64,000 nt of DNA from Methanothermococcus okinawensis IH1 (lineage in GTDB: Archaea; AGJL01; Methanococci; Methanococcales; Methanococcaceae). The translations under genes were made by a program, and so were the position numbers. The stretch lies in assembly GCF_000179575.2 (NCBI RefSeq), contig NC_015636.1, positions 1,031,495 to 1,095,494 on the forward strand, written 5' to 3'. Positions 9,783 through 19,736 of this stretch are shown here, piece by piece; within the stretch, counting starts at the first letter, position 1, and each line of letters starts with the position of its first letter. The notes beneath the pieces are model-generated. The model saw only the letters and a program-made list of their open reading frames with translations, was not told where the DNA came from and made no database searches.

Positions 9783-11093
9783 TTATTTTACAATTTTAAC
9801 ATTGCCATTATCCAATTCAAAAGTCATTGCTTTTTCATTGCTACTATTATATATACCATTTAATAATGCCAATATACAAGCCTTAGTTCCATTTCTATCA
9901 GAACCTGCTATAACCATTATTTTGTAATTTGGATTATATGGATTTTTTATAACTTGAATAACCCCCCTATTTTTTCCAGGATTACTATTTGTTATAGGAA
10001 TTTTTAAATTATTTTCTATCTTCTTTGTTATATTGTTAGATACAGGACCGCCTATTAATATAAAATTACTGTCCGTATTTAATATATTATTGCCTAAAAC
10101 AACATTTGAAGCATAATAATGTGTTATATTGTTATATTCTTTTCCATTTTTATACAGGTGAAGGTTATCCCCATTTTTAACTACACATATATTGTTTCCA
10201 AGGCATTCTGTTCCATCAATATCCTCTTTTTTTATTTCATAATTATGTTTATAATCTACATCAAAATAGGTTAATCCATTTTTATTATTATTCGTCAATT
10301 TTATACTGTAATTAAATATATTAAAGTCTTTAAGATTTTCTGGATTTTTATATTTTAAGATGATTTCATTATTGTCAATTTTGACTTTAAAATTGTTATT
10401 CAACTCAAAATCTTTATTATTAATTAATTCAATCGTGTTATATATCTTGAATAAAAAGATATTGGTCTTCCCCTGTTTGCTCATATTTTTATAACATATC
10501 GCTATATTTGAATTTTTAATATTTACTAAATCTCCCTTAGTTATTCTTAAATCATTACATACTGGTTTTCCATTTTTAGATATATCCAATATTAATGCAT
10601 TACCGTCAAAAGATATTGCCTTTAAAACAATCTTATAATTTTTATATTCAAATGATTTATTTGTGGATATATTTTTAACATCGTTGTAAAGGACAATCTT
10701 ATCATCTGTACGATTTAATATCTTGTAGGTTTTGCCTAAAAACATTATATTATCATTACCAAAATTTTCACGATATTCAATATTTTTGTATTTAATATCG
10801 CCACTGGAATCTTTTTCAAATTTTATATATAACTCTCCCCTATTGTTATCTATTTTAAAACTGTTATTTGCAGGAATATTGTAATGTATATTTTCGCTTA
10901 CCTTTATTGTGTTATTAACTATCTGAATTTTTTTGTAAGGATAAAATTCGTCCATAATCATTTTGGCATAAGGTGCATCTGGACTATCCTTATTTACAAC
11001 AATCAACGGACTATTACTCAGGTCTATGGCAGAGCTCGACATTATTATTATAAAAAAACCTATCAATATTAATAATCCCATTTTCATTCTCAT
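9783..11093 (-). CDS. secreted S-layer-like protein of unknown function
   Basis: 436 residues. The N-terminus is a signal peptide: MRMKMG, a hydrophobic core, then SSSAIDL. The rest is rich in Asn, Lys, Ile and Tyr with many N-x-S/T sequons, as in cell-surface proteins of methanococci. The C-terminal part (ILIGGPVSN, then VIAGSDRNGTKACILAL) resembles the end domain of methanococcal S-layer proteins, where similar LVGGP and GxDRxGT strings occur. That resemblance is from memory of the family and is moderate. Length and the lack of a classic N-terminal S-layer domain suggest a smaller S-layer-related protein. Confidence 0.55.
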   Translation of the reverse strand: MRMKMGLLILIGFFIIIMSSSAIDLSNSPLIVVNKDSPDAPYAKMIMDEFYPYKKIQIVNNTIKVSENIHYNIPANNSFKIDNNRGELYIKFEKDSSGDIKYKNIEYRENFGNDNIMFLGKTYKILNRTDDKIVLYNDVKNISTNKSFEYKNYKIVLKAISFDGNALILDISKNGKPVCNDLRITKGDLVNIKNSNIAICYKNMSKQGKTNIFLFKIYNTIELINNKDFELNNNFKVKIDNNEIILKYKNPENLKDFNIFNYSIKLTNNNKNGLTYFDVDYKHNYEIKKEDIDGTECLGNNICVVKNGDNLHLYKNGKEYNNITHYYASNVVLGNNILNTDSNFILIGGPVSNNITKKIENNLKIPITNSNPGKNRGVIQVIKNPYNPNYKIMVIAGSDRNGTKACILALLNGIYNSSNEKAMTFELDNGNVKIVK

Positions 11094-11218
11094 ACAATCA
11101 CCAAAATATTTATAACATTAACTTATACTTATGATTAATATTATATCATGATAATACATAATTATTATTTATAATTAATATAATTAACTTTAAAAGATTT
11201 AATATATATGGTGATATA

Positions 11219-11815
11219 TTGAATAGTAAAAGCCATTTAAATAGGAGCTCCGATATTACTACAAAATCTGACTCCAAAACTTCTCAATTAAAGGAAAGGT
11301 TGATTTCTCTTTTAAAAGAAGTCCAGTGCGTAAAATTTGGTGAATTTGTTCTGGCTTCTGGAAAAACAAGTAATTATTATGTGGATATTAAAAAAGCCAC
11401 CACAAATCCAAAGGTTTTAAAAACTGCTGCACAATTGATAAAATCTTATTTAAAAGATGAATTGAATGAAAATATAAAAATTGCTGGTGTTGAATTGGGT
11501 TCGGTTCCAATAGCCACAGCAGTATCTATCGAAACAGAAAAAGATTTGATTATTATAAGAAAAAAGGCAAAAGATTATGGTACTAAAAATAAAATCGAAG
11601 GAACATTGAATAAAAACGATAAAGTTGTTGTTGTGGAGGATGTCACAACCACAGGCGGAAGTGTTGCAAAGGCGGTAAATGAAATAAGAAAAAATGGAGG
11701 AATTGTTAAAAAGGTATTTGTAATAGTAGATAGAATGGAAGGTGCTGAGGAATATTTAAAGGATATGGGTGTTGAATTAATACCTCTTGTAAAGGTAGAT
11801 GAATTAAAAAATTAA
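11219..11815 (+). CDS. pyrE: orotate phosphoribosyltransferase
   Basis: 198 residues. It joins orotate and PRPP to OMP in pyrimidine synthesis. The PRPP motif VVVVEDVTTTGGSV (about residue 137) and ASGKTSNYYVDIKK near the N-terminus are diagnostic. The start is a TTG at 11219 after a well-spaced GGTGAT. This gives a Ser/Lys/Asp-rich N-terminal extension of about 25 residues that the family does not need and that holds a GAGCTC site. Its stop overlaps the stop of the convergent NAD kinase gene by 4 bp. Confidence 0.94.
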   Translation: MNSKSHLNRSSDITTKSDSKTSQLKERLISLLKEVQCVKFGEFVLASGKTSNYYVDIKKATTNPKVLKTAAQLIKSYLKDELNENIKIAGVELGSVPIATAVSIETEKDLIIIRKKAKDYGTKNKIEGTLNKNDKVVVVEDVTTTGGSVAKAVNEIRKNGGIVKKVFVIVDRMEGAEEYLKDMGVELIPLVKVDELKN

Positions 11816-13782
11816 CATTCATCCCTTTTTCCAATAATACTAAGTTTTCTCAATTTGTTGTAGAAATTGCATCCTTTAACAAAATAGGAGTAGGAATTGG
11901 ATTTTCTTAAAATTATTTCATCTCCTTTTTTAGCCTCATCCTCAATATTTCCATCCACTACAACAAGTGTGGATTTTTTTAATACTTTTATTTTAATTTC
12001 TGAGTTTCCATCAATAACTATTGGGCGAGAAAACAATTTAAATGGGCATATTGGAACAATTACAAATGCATCAACCGAAGGCTCTAAAATTGGACCGCCT
12101 GCACTCAATGAATATGCCGTTGAACCTGTTGGTGTGGATACAATAAGACCATCTGCCCTAACATCCTCTACAAAGTTTCCATTTACATACACCTCAAAGT
12201 GAAGCATCTTTGCAGGACTTTTTGTTATTATAACCACTTCATTTAAGGCATCAGGAAGTATTTTTTGGAAATTATTATAATTATGTGAGTTATTAAAATT
12301 ATTTTTATTATCTTTATCTTCACAACCGCTACTTAAAGAGTAATCTGCATGTTTAATCAATCCTGCACATTTTGTTCTCTTTTCAATTTCATAGTTTCCA
12401 TTTACAATCTTATCTATTGCTTCAAATACTTTATTTTTATTAAATTCCGTTAAAAAACCTACTGTACCCATATTTATTGGAATTATTGGTATCTCATTAC
12501 CATTTATAACTCGTGAAGCCCTTAAAACTGTTCCATCTCCACCAATAGATATTATATGGGATATATCATTTAAATCAGTCATAGGTTCGTATTCAATGGG
12601 TTTGTTATTATTACTAGTAATATTATTTTTATTATCCATATTATCATTATCTATATTATTATTACCTATATCCTTGCTCATGTTGTTCTGGTTATTGTTA
12701 TTGCTGTTAATATCTTTGTTATCGCAGTTATTGTTGAAATTATTGATAATCTCGCATAGTGAAGGTTCCAGTGCATACTTAATATGTTTTGAATCCAAAT
12801 ATTTTATAACATCTAGGACTAAATTAAGGGCATCTCTTCTGTCAATCCTTGAAATAATGCCAAATTTTGTTGGTTTAAGCATCCATTTATTTCCAAATAT
12901 TCCAACAAATTTTTTATGAAGGGCATTATTTGAGCATATAAGCGATGTTTTTTCATATACATTTAATCCCATATCGATTATTTTTCCATCTTTATCTGTG
13001 ATTATACCCCCAGATTCCCTAAGAATCACATAACCTCCTGCAATATCGCATAATCTCGTAGTTTTATTTACATTTATGAATGCGTCTAAAGCCCCCCTTG
13101 CTACATAGCACATTTCCAATGCTGCGGAACCAAAAATTCTTATCCTTTTTACCATTCTATCCTTTATAAAATCAAGCGTATTTGTTGTTAAACCATAGGC
13201 AAAAACTCCAACAGAGGCATCTTTCAGATTTTTTATATTTGAAACATTTATTTTCCTTTTTTCTCTATTGGGACTTTCTATGATATATGCTCCTTCATTA
13301 ACTTTTGCACAATAAATATCCCCCGTTGCTATATTATTTACTACTCCTACTTCTAAATCATTAATAGTCATACCACTTAACAGATTTTCATAAAAATCAT
13401 CATTCTTATCATTTTCATCATAATCATTTTTGATATTATTGCAAGCTGATTTTTTCAAATGCCCCATGGCTATTGAAACTGAATATATCGGTATATCGTT
13501 TAAGGCATTGAATGTTCCATCGATGGGGTCTAAGACAATGACATATTCTGGAATGCCCTTTCCTATCTTTTTAAAACCTATTTCTTCACTTACAAGCAGT
13601 GCACTGCAATATTTTTCAATAGATTTTATAGCTATGTTTTCTGCTATTAAGTCTATTTTTTTAGTTGGAGTCCCATCTGCCCCAATCTTTACAATCTCAT
13701 CGGATTTCTCCCATCCAATTAATGGTTTTACCCCTTTTTCAATATTTTCAGCCACTTTTATAACTATATCAAGCATATCCAT
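11812..13782 (-). CDS. bifunctional NADP phosphatase / NAD kinase
   Basis: 656 residues. The N-terminal half (about 1-300) is an inositol monophosphatase/fructose-bisphosphatase-type domain with the metal motif DPIDGTFN and the second motif CDIAGGYVILRESGG. The C-terminal half is NAD kinase, with GGDGTVLR, the NMGTVGFLTEF strand and TPTGSTAYSLSAGGP. The same fusion is known from M. jannaschii, where it both makes and removes NADP. Two asparagine-rich inserts (about 12590-12740 and 12270-12320) split the kinase domain, making the protein clearly longer than its M. jannaschii relative. The TrmB-like gene lies 15 bp upstream, so the pair is probably cotranscribed. Confidence 0.93.
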   Translation of the reverse strand: MDMLDIVIKVAENIEKGVKPLIGWEKSDEIVKIGADGTPTKKIDLIAENIAIKSIEKYCSALLVSEEIGFKKIGKGIPEYVIVLDPIDGTFNALNDIPIYSVSIAMGHLKKSACNNIKNDYDENDKNDDFYENLLSGMTINDLEVGVVNNIATGDIYCAKVNEGAYIIESPNREKRKINVSNIKNLKDASVGVFAYGLTTNTLDFIKDRMVKRIRIFGSAALEMCYVARGALDAFINVNKTTRLCDIAGGYVILRESGGIITDKDGKIIDMGLNVYEKTSLICSNNALHKKFVGIFGNKWMLKPTKFGIISRIDRRDALNLVLDVIKYLDSKHIKYALEPSLCEIINNFNNNCDNKDINSNNNNQNNMSKDIGNNNIDNDNMDNKNNITSNNNKPIEYEPMTDLNDISHIISIGGDGTVLRASRVINGNEIPIIPINMGTVGFLTEFNKNKVFEAIDKIVNGNYEIEKRTKCAGLIKHADYSLSSGCEDKDNKNNFNNSHNYNNFQKILPDALNEVVIITKSPAKMLHFEVYVNGNFVEDVRADGLIVSTPTGSTAYSLSAGGPILEPSVDAFVIVPICPFKLFSRPIVIDGNSEIKIKVLKKSTLVVVDGNIEDEAKKGDEIILRKSNSYSYFVKGCNFYNKLRKLSIIGKRDEC

Positions 13783-13797
13783 CCTTTCACCAAAAAA

Positions 13798-14145
13798 TTA
13801 GTTCTTACTTAACCACTCCTTCACACCAATATACCATTCATCCAAAAGTTTTTCCATGAGCTCCTTTACCTTTTCAAATTCAACAGTTCTATACATATAC
13901 TTATAACCCACGGTTTCTGTAACTTTTTCTCTTTTAACCAATCCACAATTTACTAAACTTCTAAGTGCTTTTTGGACGGTTGTTCTGTCTTTACCAATTT
14001 TATCTGCTATATCATATACGGAAGCCTCATTTAACTCCATAAGTTCTAAATACACCCTAATTTCTATTTCTTGGAGCCCTAATATGCACCTCATTAAATC
14101 TTCAACAGTGAATTTTTGCATTCTCGTAATCATCAATTTATCCAA
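13798..14145 (-). CDS. TrmB/MarR-like winged-helix regulator
   Basis: 115 residues. Residues about 20-80 form a winged helix: LQEIEIRVYLELMELNEAS, then DIADKIGKDRTTVQKALRSL as the recognition region, then GLVKREK as the wing. The start is TTG at 14145, with GGTGAT 3 nt before it and no better ATG nearby. There is no effector domain beyond a short C-terminal helix. It sits 15 bp upstream of the NAD kinase fusion and may regulate it, but that is inference. Confidence 0.75.
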   Translation of the reverse strand: MDKLMITRMQKFTVEDLMRCILGLQEIEIRVYLELMELNEASVYDIADKIGKDRTTVQKALRSLVNCGLVKREKVTETVGYKYMYRTVEFEKVKELMEKLLDEWYIGVKEWLSKN

Positions 14146-14368
14146 TTTATCACCTTAATTGCATATATGATAATATTTAATATTTTAAGTTATGTTATAT
14201 TAGATATTTTATAGATAAAATAAATAAAATAATTAATAGGAATAAACAATTTAATTTATAAATAAAATAATAGCATATTAAAATAATAAAAATATAAAGA
14301 TAAAATAATAATTGTAAAAAAAATGTAAATAAAAATATAAAAAATATAATAAAAAATAAAGTGTTATT

Positions 14369-15061
14369 ATGAACTGGAAAGGACATACAATATTGGGAAT
14401 AATAATGGGACTGCCTTTTTTGTCATCTCCTGAACAGATTTTTTTGGTTGTTGCCGGAGCTCTGTATCCAGACTTAGACCATAATGTAAAGTCTGAGATT
14501 GTGAAGAGAGGTATATATTTTTCAGGAGTTCTTATTCTTATAGATTTTCTGGTTTATATATTTAAACCTCAGTATTTTGATTTGGGTCTTTTTGTCGGAG
14601 CAGTTTCTATATTGTTGATTTATTTAATTCCTTATTTTGCAGAACATAGGGGTATTACCCACACATTTTTAAGTTTAGTAGTAATTTCTCCAATATTAGG
14701 ATTTTTAGCTTATAAACTATCTATAATATCTCCTATAATTGCAGGAATAATTGCCTTAATAATGGTTACAAATGATAAGCTTCTCGGTAAAGTAATAGCA
14801 ATATGTGTTTTTGTTTGGATAGGTGTGTATTTAATCATTTCGGAAGTAAATCCTCTTATAACTTTTCAGGGGATGTATCATTACATTATACCCATAGGAT
14901 TGGGATATTTATCCCACATAGTCGGAGATAGTCTAACCCCTGCTGGATGTAATGCATTATATCCTTTAAATTATAAATTTCATAAAAAAGAAGCAGTAAT
15001 AATTATGGTTTTATGGTTTTTAGTTGTAGCTTATTTTATATGGAAAAAAAATATATTTTAA
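14369..15061 (+). CDS. DUF457/YdjM-type membrane-bound metal-dependent hydrolase
   Basis: 230 residues. The N-terminus MNWKGHTILG and the motif YPDLDHNVKSE, followed by EHRGITHT and later LSHIVGDSLTPAG, are the conserved His/Asp residues of the DUF457 (YdjM, LexA-binding inner membrane) family. The rest is six to seven hydrophobic segments, so the protein is integral to the membrane with its putative metal site near the face. Substrate unknown. It is a single gene, transcribed away from the TrmB-like gene. Confidence 0.8.
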   Translation: MNWKGHTILGIIMGLPFLSSPEQIFLVVAGALYPDLDHNVKSEIVKRGIYFSGVLILIDFLVYIFKPQYFDLGLFVGAVSILLIYLIPYFAEHRGITHTFLSLVVISPILGFLAYKLSIISPIIAGIIALIMVTNDKLLGKVIAICVFVWIGVYLIISEVNPLITFQGMYHYIIPIGLGYLSHIVGDSLTPAGCNALYPLNYKFHKKEAVIIMVLWFLVVAYFIWKKNIF

Positions 15062-15121
15062 GAATATATTATTATTTAAATGTTTTGAGAGATGTTTCCC
15101 ATATTTAGTTTTATTATTATA

Positions 15122-16291
15122 TTATTTTATTTCAACGGCATGGGCACATTTTTTAGCGTTTTCTCTTGCAGTTTCAATATCATCAGCAGACGCCAATGCA
15201 ACTCCCATCCTTCTCCCAATCTTTGCCAATGGTTTTCCAAATATTCTTATCTTTGTATTTGGCACCATCATAGCGTCCGAAATATCGTATTGTGGAGCCC
15301 ATTTATAAATATCTGATTTTATTACATGACTTGCTCCGGGAGTTATTAATTTTATATCAACAGGAAGTCCCAATATACTTCTAAGATGTATCTCAAACTC
15401 ACTCATATTTTGGGTAATCATAGTAACCATCCCTGTATCATGGGGTCTTGGTGAAACTTCGCTGAATATTACTTCATCTCCTTTAACAAATAGTTCCACG
15501 CCAAATATACCGCGACCTCCAAGCATGCTTGTTATTTTGTATGCCATGTCCTGAGCTCTTATTAAAGTTTCCTCACTCATGGGATGGGGTTGCCAGCTCT
15601 CATGATAATCACCATCTATTTGAATATGTCCAATAGGGGGACAGAATTTAATTCCCTCTTCGGTTTTTGCAGTTAAAAGGGTAATTTCATAGTCAAATTC
15701 TATAAATTCCTCAACTATGACCTTTGTTCCGATACCTCTTGCGGAGCTCGTAGCATGATTCCAAGCTTTTTCAATATCTTTTTCTGATTTAACAATACTC
15801 TGACCTTTTCCAGAGGATGACATTATAGGCTTAACAACGCAGGGCATACCAATTTTACTTACTGCATCCTTTAATTCATCCAATGATTCTGCAAATTCAT
15901 ATTTGGCAGTTTTTAAATTAAGCTTTTCAGCTGCCAATCTTCTAATGGCTTCCCTATCCATTGTAATTTTTGTAGCACTAGCATTTGGAACTACAATATT
16001 TCCAAATTCTTCCATTTCTATGAGAGTTTCAGTATTTATTGCTTCTATCTCTGGGATAATATAATCAGGGACTTCTTTTTCAATGATTTCCCTTAGGGCG
16101 TCTCCGTCCTTCATATCAACGATATAACTCCTATGTGCAACTTGCATTGCAGGGGCATTTTGATAACTATCCACTGCAACACATTCTATACCTAATCTTT
16201 GAGCCTCCAAAATTAATTCTTTACCGAGCTCACCACTACCTAACAACAATATCTTAGTTGCATTTGAAAAAAGAGGGGTTCCAATTATCAT
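15122..16291 (-). CDS. purT: formate-dependent phosphoribosylglycinamide formyltransferase
   Basis: 389 residues, family length. PurT uses formate and ATP to formylate GAR in purine synthesis, which fits a methanogen where formyl-tetrahydrofolate is absent. Features include the N-terminal [19 protein letters not shown], the ATP-grasp core [32 protein letters not shown] and the metal-binding [13 protein letters not shown]. The start follows GGTGAAAT. No other purine genes lie beside it. Confidence 0.96.
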   Translation of the reverse strand: MIIGTPLFSNATKILLLGSGELGKELILEAQRLGIECVAVDSYQNAPAMQVAHRSYIVDMKDGDALREIIEKEVPDYIIPEIEAINTETLIEMEEFGNIVVPNASATKITMDREAIRRLAAEKLNLKTAKYEFAESLDELKDAVSKIGMPCVVKPIMSSSGKGQSIVKSEKDIEKAWNHATSSARGIGTKVIVEEFIEFDYEITLLTAKTEEGIKFCPPIGHIQIDGDYHESWQPHPMSEETLIRAQDMAYKITSMLGGRGIFGVELFVKGDEVIFSEVSPRPHDTGMVTMITQNMSEFEIHLRSILGLPVDIKLITPGASHVIKSDIYKWAPQYDISDAMMVPNTKIRIFGKPLAKIGRRMGVALASADDIETARENAKKCAHAVEIK

Positions 16292-16585
16292 TATTTCACC
16301 AAATTATTATTTTATTATAATTATAAATATAATTTAAATATTATAAATATTATTAATTAATAACACCAGTATAATATAAAAATATATAAATATATAAAAC
16401 ATTGAAATTTAAAATTATTTTATTTTTATTTTTTTAATTTATTATTTATTTTATTTTTATTATTTTATATTTTATTATTTTAATTTTTAATTATTTATAA
16501 TAATATTTTATTATTTTTTAGTTTATTCTATATATTAAATGGATATTTCATATTTTTTATTTACTTAACCTATATGACCTTATTA
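16292..16585. other. AT-rich spacer
   Basis: About 290 bp of nearly pure A and T between two minus-strand genes. It has T-rich tracts after the phosphoesterase start and no open frame or stable hairpin. It probably contains the purT promoter and the leader of no recognisable RNA. Confidence 0.5.
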
Positions 16586-17092
16586 TTACTCCTTATTTAT
16601 TATTGGAATTAATTTTGGATTTATTGTGTTATTTTCGATTTCAATTTTCATGATGGTTTTAAGTGGAAACCTTGGAACTGTTGGACTTCCAGGATTTAAT
16701 AAAAGGATTTTTTTGTTTAATTCAGATATTTCTATTTCTTTTATAAGGGGAACATGGGTGTGTCCAGATATAAGAACATCCAAGCCTTTTTCTAAACTGT
16801 AATATTTCATCTTTAATAAATCCCCTCTTGGATGGATTATATCTCCATGAATTATGCCTATTTTAAAGTTATTAATATTTAAAATCTCTTCCCTTGGAAG
16901 TTCTAAATAATCCATATTTCCTTTAACTGCTATTGTATTTGCTATGTCATTTAATTCATTCAAAACAGATTTTGAAGTAATATCTCCACAATGAATAATT
17001 AAATCTACATTTGAAAATTTATCCTCTATCTCTTTTGGTAATTTGTCTGCCCTATCCCCTATATGTGTATCTGAAATAACTCCTATAATCAA
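16586..17092 (-). CDS. YfcE/MJ0936-type phosphodiesterase
   Basis: 168 residues. A small calcineurin-like metallophosphoesterase with all five metal motifs in order: SDTHIGD, HCGD, KGNMD, IHGD and SGHTHVP. Relatives cleave phosphodiesters such as bis-p-nitrophenyl phosphate in vitro; the natural substrate is uncertain. The start is TTG at 17092, about 7 nt after a strong GGAGG. The gene is followed by the AT-rich spacer and has no operon partner. Confidence 0.9.
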   Translation of the reverse strand: MIIGVISDTHIGDRADKLPKEIEDKFSNVDLIIHCGDITSKSVLNELNDIANTIAVKGNMDYLELPREEILNINNFKIGIIHGDIIHPRGDLLKMKYYSLEKGLDVLISGHTHVPLIKEIEISELNKKILLLNPGSPTVPRFPLKTIMKIEIENNTINPKLIPIINKE

Positions 17093-17346
17093 ATTATTCC
17101 CTCCTATTCTTTAAATATGGGCATGTTAAGTTAGAGATATGCTAAATAATAGGCTATATAATATTATCCATTAATATCTATGTATTGTATTGCTAATATA
17201 ATATAACTAATTTAATCGTAAAATAATAATTTCAATAAAATTTTTTATAAATAAAAATAAAATTAACCAGATATCCAAAAATAGTTAAATAAATTTGATA
17301 ATAATCCATATATCTCATATGAATTTATTTATATACCAATAAAAAG

Positions 17347-17653
17347 TGGCTTCCTTGGGGTGGGTATGAGCTCCCCCTGCTCATCTGCCCCAAGTTCTAC
17401 TCGATTCCGCTACCCTGTGAGCGTTAGCGTCCCACCTACCGCTGCTCCCTTCCGGGCCTGACGGGGTTCGGTGGATTAAGGAGGTTTGCCCACTCCTTAC
17501 AGAGTAGGTTCCTCCACCGCCTTACCCCACAGGACGAAATGTCAACGCAGAACTTGGGAATGAGCAGGAGGATGCCCATACCGCCCCCAAGTTTTCGGCT
17601 CCCGCATAAGGCGATTTCGGGTTACAGGGGACGCCTAACCCCCCAGCCTAGCC
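17347..17653 (-). ncRNA. ffs: archaeal 7S signal recognition particle RNA
   Basis: A GC-rich block of about 306 nt in otherwise AT-rich DNA. Read on the minus strand it contains the conserved SRP54-binding helix 8 sequence CAGGCCCGGAAGGGAGCAGC. The flanking long arms also pair: an ACTTGGGGGC-type strand pairs with its partners near the 3' end, and the 5' GGCTAGGC end pairs with the 3' AAGCC end to form the archaeal helix 1. A T-run (CTTTTT on the minus strand) follows the 3' end and would end transcription. Ends are placed to within a few bases by the promoter distance and the terminal pairing. The RNA holds one GAGCTC palindrome. Confidence 0.95.
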
Positions 17654-17674
17654 AAACTATTATTTATATTTAAT

Positions 17675-17690
17675 GTATATATACTTTACG
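17675..17690 (-). promoter_or_regulatory. promoter of the SRP RNA gene
   Basis: On the minus strand, CGTAAAGTATATATAC gives a BRE-like purine stretch and a TATA box centred about 27 bp before the predicted first base of the RNA, the standard archaeal spacing. Confidence 0.6.
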
Positions 17691-17858
17691 ATTTTTACAT
17701 TTTTCATTTTATTATTTAAATTTTCATTCTTATTTAATATCTTTAATATAATTAAAAAGGAAAATATAAATATGTGATAGTATAAAATTAAATGTATATT
17801 AATTTATATTATAATCATATTATAGTTATATTTTTTATACAGTAAGAAGGAGGATAGT

Positions 17859-18956
17859 ATGAGATTGGTCAATGAAGCATTGTCAAAAAATAACAACGAA
17901 TTATACAATAAACAAATGTCAAAAGATGATTTTGGAAATGCCAGTATTATTGTAGTAGGTTGCGGAGGTGCAGGAAATAACACAGTTCATAGACTTATGG
18001 AGATAGGTATTGAAGGTGCAGAAACTATCGCTTTAAACACCGATAAACAGCATTTAGAGCATATAAACGCTGATAAGAAAATTTTAATTGGTTCCACATT
18101 AACAAGAGGACTTGGAGCAGGAGGATATCCTGAGATTGGAAAAAAATCAGCTGAGCTCGCAAAAAATGTTTTGGAAGATGTTTTAAAAAATGCAGATTTA
18201 GTATTTGTCACTGCTGGAATGGGTGGTGGAACAGGTACTGGTTCTGCACCGATTGTAGCTGAAATAGCAAAAGAAAATGGTGCAGTAGTTATTGGAATGG
18301 TAACTTATCCTTTTAAGATAGAAAGGGCAAGATTAAAAAAGGCTGATGAAGGTCTTGCGAATTTAACAGAAAGATGTGATACAGTTATTGTAATTGACAA
18401 CAACAGACTTGTTGATTTTGTGCCAAATTTACCCATAAATGAAGCATTTAAAGTTGCAGATGAGATAATAGCTCAGGCAGTTAAAGGCATCACTGAAACT
18501 ATATCAAAGAAAAGCTTAATAAATATAGATTATGCTGATGTAAGGTCAATTATGACCGACGGTGGAGTGGCAATGATTGGCGTTGGTGAGGTAGATTATG
18601 AGACAAAAGGAGATAGGGTAGAAAAAGTTGTCAAGGATACATTAAGCTGTCCTCTTTTGGATGTTGATTATAAAGGTGCCACAGGAGCTCTGATACATAT
18701 TACAGGAGGTCCCGATTTAACACTTGGAGAAGCTAACAGAATAGGTGAAGGCATCACTGAAAATATGGAACCCAGTGCAAATGTAATTTGGGGTGCAAGA
18801 ATTGACCCAGCTATGGAAGGTTGCATTAGAGTTATGGCTATAATAACTGGTGTAAAATCTTCAAGTATATTTGGAAGTGGTGATATGCCGAGAAGAAGAA
18901 TAATTCCTAAATCTTCTCAAAAAAGTAAATCATTAGGCATTGACTATATTGTATAA
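17859..18956 (+). CDS. ftsZ: cell division GTPase FtsZ
   Basis: 365 residues. The tubulin signature [10 protein letters not shown] is at about residues 122-131, the [10 protein letters not shown] nucleotide loop at about 34-43, and the synergy loop follows [11 protein letters not shown]. It polymerises at the division site. The start has a strong ribosome binding site, AAGGAGG, unlike the GGTGAT of most neighbours, which suggests high translation. The first 25 residues form a low-complexity extension before the fold begins. The SRP RNA gene is divergent upstream. Confidence 0.98.
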   Translation: MRLVNEALSKNNNELYNKQMSKDDFGNASIIVVGCGGAGNNTVHRLMEIGIEGAETIALNTDKQHLEHINADKKILIGSTLTRGLGAGGYPEIGKKSAELAKNVLEDVLKNADLVFVTAGMGGGTGTGSAPIVAEIAKENGAVVIGMVTYPFKIERARLKKADEGLANLTERCDTVIVIDNNRLVDFVPNLPINEAFKVADEIIAQAVKGITETISKKSLINIDYADVRSIMTDGGVAMIGVGEVDYETKGDRVEKVVKDTLSCPLLDVDYKGATGALIHITGGPDLTLGEANRIGEGITENMEPSANVIWGARIDPAMEGCIRVMAIITGVKSSSIFGSGDMPRRRIIPKSSQKSKSLGIDYIV

Positions 18957-19171
18957 TTTCCCACCTAATTTTTACATGTATATTATGCCTATCCCCTAAT
19001 TTTTTATCCTTTTAATTTATTATATTATCATTACCCCTTTATATTACTGAATGTATGTTTTATAATTTATCACTTATAGCCATTATTACCTATTATTAAC
19101 TTAATTATAAACTTAAACGATAATAATATTTATTTTAAGATTTATTACCATAAAACTTATTTTGTGAAACC

Positions 19172-19684
19172 ATGAAAGTGCATGAGAGGCTTTTATTAAG
19201 CTTGGATTCAAATAGATTTATAGATGAATTTAAAAAAATTCTACTGGAACTTAATATACCGTTAAAGGAATTTTCCGAAATATCAGGTATTCCATATAGC
19301 ACACTTTATAAAATAGTGCAAGGTAGGGATTTTAGGGTATCAACCCTCAAAAAAATTATAGATACTATAAAGGAATTTGAGAAAGGTAAGGATGAAATTG
19401 ACAAAATAGCTGTTATTGCTGCTAGACCTTCATTAAATAAAATAAAAACCAAAATATATTCTGTGAATGGTAAAGATTATCTATTAAAAGAATATCCTGC
19501 AAATTCCTTGGAGGAATGTATTACTGCGTCGATACAGGCAGAAAGGGAAGGAGTTAAGGCTATAATTTGTGCCCCTATTGTAAGTTCAAGCATTGAAAAG
19601 GTAGTAAGAGTCCCCGTTGCAGTTGTAATACCCGAGAAGGATGCTTTTATGAATGCTCTTGAAATTGTTGCAAATAAAATATAA
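19172..19684 (+). CDS. helix-turn-helix regulator with PrpR-N-like domain
   Basis: 170 residues. An XRE-type helix-turn-helix occupies about residues 15-65, with LNIPLKEFSEISGIPYSTLY and then the VSTLKKIIDTI helix. The C-terminal half, with AERE and GVKAIICAPIVSSSIEKVVRVPVAVV, resembles the ligand-binding PrpR N-terminal fold, in which an invariant site is followed by a parallel strand. The first part is clear; the second is my inference from pattern. Targets and ligand are unknown. It stands alone after ftsZ, with GTGAAACC before the ATG. Confidence 0.65.
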   Translation: MKVHERLLLSLDSNRFIDEFKKILLELNIPLKEFSEISGIPYSTLYKIVQGRDFRVSTLKKIIDTIKEFEKGKDEIDKIAVIAARPSLNKIKTKIYSVNGKDYLLKEYPANSLEECITASIQAEREGVKAIICAPIVSSSIEKVVRVPVAVVIPEKDAFMNALEIVANKI

Positions 19685-19736
19685 AAAAGTAGTATATTAT
19701 AAAAAATATAAATATAAAAATAAATATTACCGTGTA

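Noticed and set aside
14195-14386. Small hydrophobic minus-strand frame before the DUF457 gene
   Set aside because: It is a translation of AT-rich spacer DNA, overlaps the start of a real gene, and lacks a ribosome binding site.
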